Positions 1-10,232 of a stretch of DNA of 64,000 nucleotides are shown here, one piece after another (the first letter of the stretch is position 1; each line of letters begins with the position of its first letter). A program made the translations under genes and the position numbers. The notes under the pieces were generated by a model that ran no database searches, was not told the origin of the DNA, and was given only the letters and a program-made list of their open reading frames with translations. Source of the DNA: Sialis fuliginosa (taxonomy: Eukaryota; Arthropoda; Insecta; Megaloptera; Sialidae); assembly GCA_961205875.1 (NCBI GenBank), contig OY540812.1, positions 5,394,001 to 5,458,000 of the forward strand, read 5' to 3'.

Positions 1-176
1 CGAAACCGAAATAAAAAAATATATATTTCTATCAGAATCTGAAACCGATACAAAAAAATCCCTATGTATGTCATATCCCTACAAACCCTGATTTATAAAT
101 ATTGTATATTTAATCTCCAATAATTAAATATTTTAATAAGTAAATACATTATACATATTATGTATGTAATGTATTT

Positions 177-620
177 ACTATGGGCTTCAGAAATCGCCTA
201 CCACCGTAAAGGTTAGGTTAGGTTAGGTTACAACAGATTCGAAAATATTAAAACATACATTATCGGTTATCTTTTTCTAGGGCGGAGCTTATATAGTTAA
301 ATCATTTTAAATAAAAACACAAATATACGTTCATTTCAATAATTCATTTTATATCAAGTTTAACATATTTATTTAAATACTAAAATTCGGAATATCAAAT
401 ATTTATTGCCACAAAATTAATAGATTATATAATAATTTAATCGCACATATGTATATGAGTACTATTAATGAATAGTACTTCTTTATCTAGCAAATGAGTT
501 TCAAAATATCTGTCTTTGGTACATGGAGAAATGATTTAAATATTATAATAATCGAATGGGAGGAGTTTACTAAGTTTGTTTGAATGAAAACTGGTCGACC
601 ATTTCTGCATGCGACTCTAC
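177..620 (+). repeat. Interspersed repeat family A, copy 1
   Basis: This copy begins near a TACTATGGGCTTCAG motif and ends near a CGACCATTT...TGCATGCGACT stretch. The same ordered blocks recur at 3709-4118 and 9826-10215: CGGTTATCTTTTTCTA, AAAATTCGG..ATATCAAATAT, and GTACATGGAGAAATGATTTAA. Inverted fragments occur near 48.9 and 49.7 kb. There is no coding content and no clear terminal inverted repeat, so the class is unknown. Copy 1 differs from the others by a GGTTA array near its left end. Confidence 0.75.
211..230 (+). repeat. Short telomere-like GGTTA array
   Basis: Four perfect GGTTA units, the insect TTAGG-type telomere repeat, lie inside family A copy 1. The aligned position in the other two copies holds unrelated sequence (GGTCAGCATCGC and GGCTAGAATCGC). 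It is far too short to be a chromosome end. Confidence 0.8.
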
Positions 621-1682
621 AATGTAGATATGTATAGGATACCTAATATATAACTGCATAAGTATACAATTAACTGTGAGACAAATGCATTTGCTATTAA
701 TGAGAGAGGTAATGTTGTAGACACTGTCACGGTGAACGTATCGCGGGCTATTCACGATTATTGCAGTTTCCGAAGAGACAAATCTGTATTTTTAAACATG
801 ACACTATAAACGCGGCTTGGATACATATGTGTGTATGTATTTGTGACCAGTGGCGGTGCGAGCATAAAACAAATGAGTACATTTACACAGTGCTTTTATT
901 CCGGTTTAATTATAACCGATGTAATAAAACTGAGTGTAAAAGTCTGTGTAAACGGCACTTTACATCCGATATAACTAATCGGGTTTAGTTATGCTATTCT
1001 TCTTGGTCTACGGGAATAGCATAAGTGAACCGGAATAGAGCAGGAATAAAAATGCGTGTAAACTGCATGGACATAGTTATACCTATTTAGCCAACCTCAA
1101 AAAATATAAGTATCTATGGAGTATAGGAATTTCATCGTAATGCACTTCACATTAACATTTTAAGAACGCCAAGTAAAATTAGGTCAGCTTAATTTTTGAG
1201 GTTCGTACTGACCCCCTCCTCCAGAAAAAAATGGTTCCGGCGTCACTGTCTACATTAGAAAATTAATTTTTAAAGCATTCAAAAAAATTTTTTTTTTAAT
1301 TTCAATAATTTTATGAACAGTTTGATTCTAATATTTAATGAATACAATTTGTACTTAAAAGCCATCCTGTATTTGTGAACGTGTGTGTAGAAAGACGATG
1401 TGTGTGAAGGAATCACACACGATCGGGCAAACGTCCAATATCTAATTTTGTAGAAAGACACACAGAAAACATGAGCAAATGTGCAAAAGAGACACATACG
1501 TGTTATGACGTCATTACCGACGCAAGGCGTCCGGTCTGCCGCCGTGTATATCGTCAACTTGACTATTACTAATACTGGGTCGGGATTCGCTATATACTGA
1601 TTTCTTAAAACGTAAGTTGCTGAAATACTATTGAGAAATACGGCTACAAGAATTTAATTTAAATATCTACAAAAATTGTTGT
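621..1682. other. Non-coding stretch, no feature supported
   Basis: A+T-rich sequence with a few GC-richer patches at 840-1060 and 1380-1560. A small hairpin-like inverted repeat, ATGCTATTC...GAATAGCAT, lies near 1000. The short open frames here have no recognisable product and no splice context. Confidence 0.5.
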
Positions 1683-2350
1683 TCAATTAAAAAATATCTG
1701 CCATGGGAGCCACGAGACTTTCTTATACGTAATCCCGACAGTATACGTGATTCTTATTTTATTAAAAAATATTTCTGACAAACTAATAAAAGATAAAACA
1801 AAATGAATGGTACATAAACTATAGATAATATTATTCTTTACATTATGTATCAAATTAATTTTTTTGAACGTAATAACAATGTTTACTCTTGTCAATTTTT
1901 TAATTTACGTTTTTTAAAGTAGTACAATCGGAATCTGCTCTTATCTTGGACACGATTTTTCGACGGTATTAAAATACTTCCATTTCTTTCGGAACATGGA
2001 AGTAAAAAATGAATGTGATACAAATTATAACTAATAATATTCTGTGTAACTTTTATGTGAAACATTTTTTTCTAATTTTCACCGTTTTGAAAATAATTAG
2101 AAAAAATGACAATATAATTTGTGAGATCGTTTTCAAAATTATGAACTTATTTTCTTATACAAAAATTAATCCTAAATATAGAATTTCATCTTTTTGGAAT
2201 TTGTCGTTTTTTAAAGCGTCTAGACAGAGATACATACGGTATGGCAAAAATATAATGGTTTCAGGAAAGGTTAAAATGGTTATTTTCATCAAAATCCAGA
2301 ATTCGAAAAAAATCGTCTCTACAATACTTTAAGAAGTCCATATACATATA
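1683..2350. repeat. Interspersed repeat family B, copy 1
   Basis: The block from ATCTGCCATGGGAGC through ACAAACTAATAAAAGAT, followed by a diverged 3' part (TCGTTTTCAAAA..., ATTTGTCGT, TTTCAGGAAAGGTTAAAA, TTCGAAAAAAAT), recurs in the same order at 24236-25330. The right part is clearly more diverged than the left. The open frames at 1683-1895 (-) and 2009-2332 (+) lie inside this repeat and are not supported as genes. Confidence 0.65.
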
Positions 2351-3199
2351 TGATCGTATAAGAAAGTAAAAAGTTAAAATTAAAAATACTTGATCAACTA
2401 CAATTAACTTCAAAAAATTAGATTGGATAGTATCACGAAGGAGCTGTCAGAAGAGGAAGAATTCCAGCTGACAAGAAATCTATTTATAAAAAAAAAAATT
2501 AGTGCACTTTTTTACAATTTATTATCAATTAGTAGATACTTACATAAACAGTTTTACCTTATTTAATTATTATCATTAAATCCATGTACTTGGTTTTGTT
2601 CACATTAAAAACCCTTAATCTCTACCCCATTCATCTTATCCTTAAAAATATTGATTAATGTTTAATAAGATAATTTAATTTTAAATTTTCGCCAAACAAT
2701 AGACAATGTTCTTTTATTATTCATTAAAATTATCCTTTGAGGCTGATGTTAATTATAAAGTTTGGAAGCTATTTCAAAAGACATTCTTTTACTTTAAGAA
2801 TGTTACTAAACATTTAGTTTTAGAAACAACAAAAGTTGTTGTAAACACAATTATACAAATATAGGTACTATACCAACGTAAAAAATATAACATTTATAAA
2901 TGAACCAGTTATGGCCGCTATAAGAGCAAGGTTTAATGTTTTTTGTCATTGATGGACAAATTTTTTGTAATTTTCATGAACTCATGTTACTAATAAAACA
3001 AGTAACTCTTTATTTAATCAATTTAAGTCCGCAAATATAGTTTGTTTTTTAAATTATAGCCTTTTATTTTGTTTATGTTTTTTCCAGTAATGGATAAAGT
3101 AAAACCAGTAATGAGCACGCAGTGATGGACACTTGCTAATGATTACAAAAGTACAACACAAAAGACAAATTTGAAACAATGTAAAGCAGATATTATGAT
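2351..3199. other. Non-coding stretch, no feature supported
   Basis: A+T-rich sequence without a recognisable gene, repeat end or RNA. Confidence 0.5.
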
Positions 3200-3470
3200 A
3201 ATATAATAGTTAATAAATAAATTATACTAATAATAAGTTTAAGCCGATCGTCATCAAATCACGCTGTAAGACAGTTAAATATATGTAGATTAATATTCAG
3301 AAATGCTAATAATATAATCAAATATCAACAAATATTTCTAATTCAGTACATTAAATTAAAAAATAGCCATTACTGGGGTCATATCCAAGACTGGCACCAG
3401 TACTTTATATTTTTTTATATAATTTCCATCAAAACTTGATGTTTAGACTCTTATGTTGGAGTCTCAACAC
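3200..3470 (-). repeat. Interspersed repeat family C, inverted copy
   Basis: The reverse complement contains CTGGTGCCAGTCTTGGAT, a GACCCCAGTAATGG-like block, and an ATATTTGTTGATATTTGAT block. Related sequence occurs at 13985-14200 and 31880-32035. All copies are non-coding and the ends are not defined. Confidence 0.55.
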
Positions 3471-3708
3471 TAAACAGGGAACCAAATTTAAATGGAGAAC
3501 TTAAAAATGGATTGATACTTTATTTTACGAAATTCGCATTTTGATTAAATTAACAAAATGAGTCTAATGAAATAAAACTTTTAACACGTAATATATTTCT
3601 GAACTGGGTAAATATAACAGAAAAGTAAATAAAACAATCATTTCCGTTGCGTGTATTTTAATATAACTAACCTAAAGATATATTGGGTATGTTTATTTAA
3701 AAACATAT

Positions 3709-4118
3709 GTACTATGGGCTTCAGAAGTCGTCTACCACCGTAAAGGTCAGCATCGCTTATAATAGATTCAAAATATTAAGATAAACATGATCGGTTATCT
3801 TTTTCTAGAGCGGATCTTATATACTTACATCATTTTAAATAACAACACAAATATACGCCCATTTCATTAATTAATTTTATATCAAATTTAACATATATTT
3901 AAATATTAAAATTCGGAATATCAAATATTTTTTGCCACAAAATTTACTTATGCAATTTTCAATAGATTAGGTACATAATAATTTAATCGCGCAAATATAT
4001 ATGAGTACTATAAACGCAGAGTATTTCTTTATCTAGCAAATGAGTTTCAAAATATCTATCTTTGTATGGTACATGGAGAAATGATTTAATTTAAATATTA
4101 TAATAATCAAATGGGATA
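3709..4118 (+). repeat. Interspersed repeat family A, copy 2
   Basis: Colinear with 177-570, from TACTATGGGCTTCAGAAGTCG to AATCAAATGGGA. The right end is cut off where unrelated sequence associated with the Tc1-like remnant starts, so the 3' part seen in copies 1 and 3 is absent. Confidence 0.75.
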
Positions 4119-4147
4119 ACACGGCCCGCGTCCAGCTCTAGTGGCCT

Positions 4148-4347
4148 CGGAAAGTAAGTTAACAAACAAAAAATTTCTGATAAATACAAATTGCGAACAA
4201 AACCTTTGATTAATGGCAAATATTTTATAATTATTATTATACATACCTGTACCTTTAATCTTTAATAATAGAAAATTCAAAAAATATACATGCAAATTAT
4301 TTTTATTAATTTTTTTGGAAATTTACATAAATCGGAAAGTAAGTTAA
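4148..4347. repeat. Direct repeat next to Tc1-like remnant
   Basis: The motif CGGAAAGTAAGTTAACA occurs twice in the same orientation, at about 4149 and 4332, just outside the transposase remnant. Tc1-type elements often carry internal direct repeats within their inverted ends (established knowledge). The matching end on the other side was not found, so this is only suggestive. Confidence 0.45.
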
Positions 4348-4386
4348 CATATAGAAAATTATATAAAAATACAGTTAAATATTTTT

Positions 4387-4745
4387 TTAATGAGATGTTT
4401 GGTATCCTTTCGCCTCAATGACTTCTTGTAAATGCCGTGGGATAGATTTTATGAAGTTTATAAACGTTTTTTGGTTCATTTACCTCCATGTTTCTTGCAA
4501 TTCGTTAATAAAATCATCCCTGTTTGTTTTCCTGTCTTGAGGTATCTCTCTATCTAAATGATCCCATAAATGTTCTATGGGATTCAAATCTGGGCTTTGT
4601 GGAGGCCAATCCAACACATAAATTCCGTCTTGCTGTAAAAATTTTCTTGTTATTATTATTTTTTAAATTCTTCTTCTTTTTTCTGTGTCTTTCATTCGAT
4701 TTAACTTCATACTTTGATTTATCACTCCAGATAATATTTTTTATT
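4387..4745 (-). pseudogene. Decayed Tc1-like transposase
   Basis: The minus strand encodes the C-terminal half of a Tc1-family DDE transposase. A block reading VLDWPPQSPDLNPIEHLWD contains the catalytic Glu of the DD34E triad in NPIEHLW. It is followed by INELQETW, then after an in-frame stop by SIPRHLQEVIEAKGYQTSH and the native stop at 4387-4389. Upstream on the minus strand, near 4665-4740, a separate piece reads WSDKSKYE, corresponding to the first catalytic Asp of the WSDESKF motif. The stretch holding the second Asp is missing between the two pieces. The element is therefore dead: N-terminal DNA-binding domain absent, internal deletion, and a stop. No intact inverted end pair was found. 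Confidence 0.85.
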
Positions 4746-5844
4746 TTGTATGTACATACTCGTATATAGACACATAGTTGAAAATATAATATTTAATAAT
4801 AGTGTAAATAATTATGGACAGTATATTTTTATAAATACTTGGAATTCTTATTATAAAGACATTAACTAAAAATAAAACACGTCGTTATTTTTATAATATA
4901 TAACGTTACAAATACTTCGTAAATTTAAGATTGAAGGTTAAGTCAACATCGAAGCAGCCGGTGTAACATAACTATAGAGAGGTGTTGCTGAGAAATTTTA
5001 TTTTCACTTATTTGGAAATATATCCATCCATATTCCACACGAGCCAAGTGTTGTGAAGACATTGCATATTATTTCATTCGTACTTATTCATCTACATTCT
5101 ACACAAGTATTTCTCAATCTTTTTACCCTAGTGGAACCCTTCTTATATAATAACTGAAGACTTTTTTTGTTTTTTACTCCGCTGTCGGGTAGGTGATTAT
5201 ACTGTTGAGTTTTTTTTAAATTTTACTTAATTGGTAAAAAGTTAGTTTACATCAAAACATAATAGACCGGGAGCCGTCAACCCCCAAAACATACGTTTTT
5301 CGGGCTGAATTATATGCCAAATTAAAGCTATAACAATGTACTTTTTAAATCTTTCGGTCGGCTAGCTCATATCTTGGCAGTTTTGTCAGTTCGACCAAAT
5401 TTATCTTTCAAAAGTCCAATAACTCACGAGGTGACCCTCGCCGATTTTGCTGCAATTTCGTATACTAATAGTCCAATCAATTCTAAGGGACACGTGTGAT
5501 AACGACTATTTAAGGGGTGAAAATCTCCCTAAAAATTTTACGATTTTTTTTATTATAGGTAACATTGAAATGCTTATAAAAAACAATGATTTTATGTATG
5601 TAACACTTTTTTCTAGGGTGTACAGTTTTTGCGTTATAGTGGAAAAACGAAAAATTCGTAAAATTTTGATGTAATTTGGCAAGGAGATAACTTGCATCCT
5701 GTGGAAGGAAAAATCCCGAAAAAATGATTACATAAAAATAAGTGGATGTGTGTACTTTTGTATAAGTAATAATTTTTGGTGTAGTGACATCTAGCGTGCA
5801 AACGCGACACTAAAAACCCGTTTTAGTGACTATCATAACAGAAA
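4746..5844. other. Non-coding stretch with old repeat traces
   Basis: A+T-rich. Around 5430-5700 there are phrases such as TTTGGCAAGGAGATA and TTGCATCCTG, also found near 57870-57890. They mark diverged copies of a widespread repeat, not a gene. The open frames here are not convincing. Confidence 0.5.
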
Positions 5845-5846
5845 TA

Positions 5847-6469
5847 CCGTAAAACGGGGCTACTTTGACTTCCAGGGTTACTTTGATAGATTTTGGGGCT
5901 ACTTTGACAGAGCAATAAGGGCTCAAACAATCCGTCATACGAATGTGTGGTGTGTGAGGACGACTCTAACTAATTGTTTCTTGCCTATAATATTGCCAAA
6001 GTTGATTGTTACCTATCTTGTTTAAATTGATCTCAATTATATTAATTATTACTTAAGAGACTGATTAAGTGGCATTAACAGTATACAAATATTGTAATAC
6101 TTGCGTTAATAAAGAATAATTTAATTGTAAAAATATTTGTTTTCATTTAAATCCATGTAGTTTTCAATGAAGTAATAGTTTTTTTGGTCAAAATGATATC
6201 AAAGTAACCACCCATGCTTTTACTATCTTTGACGTCAGTTGCATTTCAATGCCCTGTTAAAGAAACCCCACTTCTGAGGTTACTTTGACATTTAATAAAT
6301 TAAAAAAAGTAGGGAGTTAGGGGGGTGGTAGGTTTTAAATTTGCCATAGATCTGATAACCAAAGGACACATTGTTCTGTTGGCGTAAAAAAAAGTGAAAT
6401 TCGAGCCGTAAAAAAAAAGTTACAAACCAAAAACCTCCAAAACCTGTTCAAAGTAGCCCCGTTTTACGG
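5847..6469. mobile_element. TA-flanked MITE, 623 bp
   Basis: The ends are perfect inverted repeats beginning CCGTAAAACGGGGCTACTTT and lie between TA dinucleotides (5845-5846 and 6470-6471), as expected for Tc1/mariner-type target duplication. The interior repeats a GGTTACTTTGA-like phrase several times and has no transposase, so this is a non-autonomous element. Superfamily assignment rests only on the TA flank. Confidence 0.8.
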
Positions 6470-6471
6470 TA

Positions 6472-7187
6472 TGTATTATCTACACCTGACATAAATTCTA
6501 CGCGAATGAAGTCGCAGGTAATAGTTAGTAAAAATATAAAATTACTAATTCTTTATTTGTACCGCCACTGTTAAACGTCACTATTTATAAACAGAGCAAG
6601 TAAAACGGTTTTTGGTGGACTCACGCATAACGCGACGCATTTTATTTGTTGTGTTCTCTCTCGGCGTTGCACATAAATGCATCCTCATAGGTGGATTTAC
6701 GTCATAGAAACAATGATTGATGTCAATATTTGTTAAATAAGTAATTGAGCTGTTTTAATTACAGTCATTTTTAGAATTTTTGTTTACTTGGTTTGATGAT
6801 ATTTGTATTCAATTAAAAACATTCTAAATAATTATACAGTTTAATTATACAGTCAACTCTCGATAACTCTGACTTCAGATACTGCAGTTAAAATTTTCCA
6901 AAAATAAAATGTTATTTTGTAACACATCAGCCACATGCTGGCAGACTAAAAATGTTATAGAAGTAAGTAAGTAGTGTAAGTTCTAGAAATACTTATTGGT
7001 TTTATAGATTCGACTTCAGACTCTGAATTACATCCATTTCAGGATTACTCGTTAAATAATTGTTCGAAAGTAATATCAAAATATAATAACCAACCATATA
7101 TAACCAAGTTTCATTAATATCGGTTCAGTTGTTCATGAGTTATGCGAGACAGACACACACACACACACACAGACGGACAGACAGATA
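6472..7187. other. Non-coding stretch
   Basis: A+T-rich. The right part (from about 7070) has a repeat-tail character (GTTCATGAGTTATGCGAGACAGACA) leading into an AC microsatellite at 7153-7170. Confidence 0.5.
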
Positions 7188-7195
7188 GACACGGA

Positions 7196-7648
7196 CAGTG
7201 GCGTATTTACGTTAAGTGCCGCCCTGGGTAAAAAATAATTGCCGCTCTGGGCAAAAAAATGTCGCCCTGGTCAAAAAAAATTGCCGCCCTGTTAAAAAAA
7301 ATTGCCGCCTCTACCAAGGGAAAATATAATATATTTTTAACAGTCAAAATTCCCATATGAACTGAAAAGTGAGAATTTTTTTTTTTTACAAATAATGGAA
7401 AATATAATGTACCTACATAAAAAACTGATGACCTTTTTTTATTTTTTTTAGTCACGTTAATTGAAATTTTAAATTTTATAAACTAAAAAGTTTGTAATAT
7501 AGAGAACTAAAAACTTGAAGACCTTTTTTTTTAGTCACGCTACTCATTGTTTGTTTCCCTATATTTTTTTTAAGTATGCTATATTAAACTAAAAAAATCT
7601 ACCGCCCTAGGCCATGGCCCCCATGGCCCCATGGTAAGCACGCCTCTG
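7196..7648. mobile_element. hAT-like MITE with 8-bp target duplication
   Basis: The element starts CAGTGGCGTATTTA and ends TAAGCACGCCTCTG, an imperfect inverted repeat. It is flanked on both sides by GACACGGA (7188-7195 and 7649-7656). An 8-bp duplication and CAG ends fit the hAT superfamily. The interior has GCCGCCCTGG and T-rich segments and no transposase. The surrounding repeat has a paralogue at 27370-27490 in which GACACGGA occurs once with no insert, supporting the exact boundaries. Confidence 0.88.
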
Positions 7649-7656
7649 GACACGGA

Positions 7657-8469
7657 ACAAAAAGTGTTTGTCTTGAACTGAAAGGGAAAGATCAATTTAA
7701 AAATTTGAAAACGGAGAACAATTTTTTGTCTCATTTTAAAACGATCACAAAGCTTCTCGTAAAAAAATATTTGTGATTTTTTTTTAAAACTGTTTTGTCG
7801 GCATTAAGTGTTATTGTTCTAATAGACATTACATGTCTGGTATCTCCTCTACTGCATTTGTTAGACGACGACAAAAGCTTTATGACTCATCTATTGACAG
7901 CTCTTGTTTGCTACTTCCTTTTGCATAGCTGTTGAATAAAGAGTACAATATATATGCATTTGTCGCTTAGTCACAGTTTAAAATAAACTGATTTTCTTGC
8001 AGTTTTTATTTTCTGTCATATATTCTCATTATAATGCAAATTATGGAATTTCTGATGACAAAAGCGTGAACGAAAAATAAAATATATGTATTTACGTTAT
8101 AATATATGGTCTTTTAATTTTTTGATTTGTGTTTCCGCCCTTCTAAATTATAGTTTAGTACATAATTTTTAGTATTTTAGATATCTGCAAGAGAATAACT
8201 ACACATGAAAAATGTATCATCGAATTATTAATATATTTATTTCTGTATCCACATCATTAGCCAAATAGTTAAGCTTTCGAATTCTGCTAGGGTCAAGAAA
8301 AAGTTTCTAGTATGCTTAGTTATTTTCCAATAATATCATAAACTAGTAAAGTTGTCCAGATGGATGTCGGAATATCACCTAATCTAACCGTATATATTTT
8401 AATATAAATATATTAACACAAATAGATTTTTACTAGTTGATCGTGGTAAACTTCAGAACCCAAAGATAC
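7657..8469. other. Repeat-derived and non-coding stretch
   Basis: The first ~110 bases (phrases GGAGAACAATTTTTTGTCTC and ACGATCACAAAG) match 27395-27490 and, inverted, 21730-21830. Beyond about 7770 nothing is recognised. Confidence 0.55.
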
Positions 8470-8484
8470 AACAGAATTAAATGA

Positions 8485-8821
8485 AAAATCGGGTACTTAT
8501 TTATAAAATTAACTGCATAAACTGCGATAAAAGTTACATAGGACAAACAGAATATCGATAAACATTACATTTAAAGAGCACATGGCTCACTTAAAATACA
8601 ACCGGGTTGATAAATCCAGCGTAGCTCATCATATGACTACATTAAATCACACAACAGATATACGTAATTTAAAACTAATTAAAACATGCAGTAATAATAA
8701 TCAATTGGATGTAGCAGAAAGCTTAGAAATCTTGAGAGATAAGACTAGGATTTTTTATAGTGGTACCAGACTTATCCCAGCTTCAGTTCTTCTAGACCTT
8801 GCTGTTGATTGGTCTGACTGA
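8485..8821 (+). pseudogene. Penelope-like retroelement 3' end, GIY-YIG endonuclease
   Basis: A first segment (about 8485-8558) reads LIYKINCINCDKSYIGQTEYR, with the Cys-x-x-Cys pair and the YIGQT motif typical of the GIY-YIG endonuclease of Penelope-like elements. It ends in a stop and a frame shift. The reading continues in another frame from about 8570: KEHMAHLKYNRVDKSSVAHH, then a segment matching the family's C-terminal helices, ending in SGTRLIPASVLLDLAVDWSD and a stop at 8819-8821. The reverse-transcriptase part is absent upstream, so this is a 5'-truncated, inactive copy. Family position comes from motif recognition only. A hammerhead-like core follows 30 bases downstream, as known for this retroelement class. 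Confidence 0.78.
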
Positions 8822-8849
8822 AGCGAGTATAAATATAGGTTTGATTGTT

Positions 8850-8897
8850 AGGCTCCTGACGAGCACTTCTTGTGAAGCTGAAACACGTGTCGAGTGT
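8850..8897 (+). ncRNA. Hammerhead-ribozyme-like motif of the Penelope fragment
   Basis: The conserved boxes are in order. CTGACGA (8856-8862) matches the CUGANGA core, and GAAA is at 8880-8883. Stem III is ACAC/GTGT (8883-8890) with no loop. The expected cleavage nucleotide is C8891 in a GTC triplet. Stem I pairs G52-C53-T54-C55 with G92-A93-G94-T95 (numbers are 88xx, one G-U pair). Stem II is imperfect, with CTTC/GAAG closing a TTGT loop. Penelope-like elements are known to carry minimal hammerheads with very short stem III. Activity is unknown, since stem II is weak next to the core. Confidence 0.6.
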
Positions 8898-9825
8898 TTT
8901 AATGAATGCATTATTTAAATCGGATATAAATTGTTCGTATTCGTTATGTATGAATCATAATATGAATCTTCGACAATAATCGTGACTGTAATAATCTATA
9001 TATACAAACAAAATTAAGGAAACAAAAATGGGAAATGAGTCACCACTTATTTGGTTTGTCGCGTTGTGACGACAAGCATATTGCAATATCAAATAATCTG
9101 TCATGCGATATTGTAACAAAAGATTTACTCATTTATAGCAAAACGTTTCATTGGATACGTTAATCGCTCGACCTCGTTTAAATACATATTGTAAATAAAT
9201 CAATAAACTAATTTAATTTATATAGATTGGGTGTGAAAATACTGTGTAAGGTCGATGAATAATCGATATAAAAATATGTTTATTCTTAAATTATATTAAC
9301 TTATCTATAACAAGCGCATTCGGGGATATAAATTTAATCTATAATAAACTTATTAAACATCGTTTTCACTTATCGCAAATTATATACCTAAAACTTTCTA
9401 TCCATTAGTGAAATCCAGAATAAAATCCGTTTATTAGTTACTGAGAAAATCGTGCACAAACACGCAGACAGACTGATTTTTTGTTAAATTTAACAAATTT
9501 TTATATTTAATCGATTTTCTGCGAAGATAGAATTTATAAATTAATTAAAAAAATAAAAAAAACTATAAGGACTTCTTTAAAAATTTGCTAACTACCAGAA
9601 AAAATCATAATATACAGGAAAAAATTGAAAAATTTTAGAGAAAAGTCGTATTTTCAGAAAAACGTAAAAATTGCCATTTAAAATTCACGTTAAAAAAGTG
9701 CATTTAGCATAGCCTAAATATTAATTGTCAACGCTGAGTGGCTACCTTATTTTTTGGTTAAAAATAATAGATTGAGGGGGTGTTCCGTTAATATTTCAAT
9801 TTGTACAGACACCCTAATGTACAGT
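8898..9825. other. Non-coding stretch, no feature supported
   Basis: A+T-rich sequence. Nothing recognisable beyond short homopolymer runs. Confidence 0.5.
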
Positions 9826-10215
9826 CGCCTGCAGAACTCGTCTGGCTCCCTAAAGGCTAGAATCGCTTACAGTAGATTCTAAATTTAAAAACAAACATCA
9901 TCGGTTATCTTTTTCTATCAAGTTTAATATATTCAAATACTAAAATTCGGTATATCAAATATTTATTGCCACAAAATTTACGTATACAATTTTCAATAGA
10001 TTACATAATAATTTAATTGCACAAATATATATGAGTACCTATTATAAACGAAGAGTAGTTCTTTATCTAGCAAATGAATTTCAAAATATCTTTCTTTGTT
10101 TGATACATGGAGAAATGATTTAAATATTATAATAATCAAATGGGAGGAGCTTACTAAGTTTGTGATAAACGAAAATGAATACAAACTGCAAGACCATTAA
10201 TGCAGGTGACTGTAC
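9826..10215 (+). repeat. Interspersed repeat family A, copy 3
   Basis: Colinear with copies 1 and 2, but with a deletion between TATCTTTTTCTA and TCAAGTTTAA near 9920. The right end extends to GACTGTACATATAT, matching the right part of copy 1. The PIF/Harbinger-like element at 10233 inserted just past it. Confidence 0.75.
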
Positions 10216-10232
10216 ATATATCGACAATCTTA

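Noticed and set aside
211..230. Chromosome end
   Set aside because: Only four telomere-type units, inside an interspersed repeat.
2009..2332. 107-codon open frame
   Set aside because: Falls inside repeat family B; the second copy of the repeat does not keep the frame.
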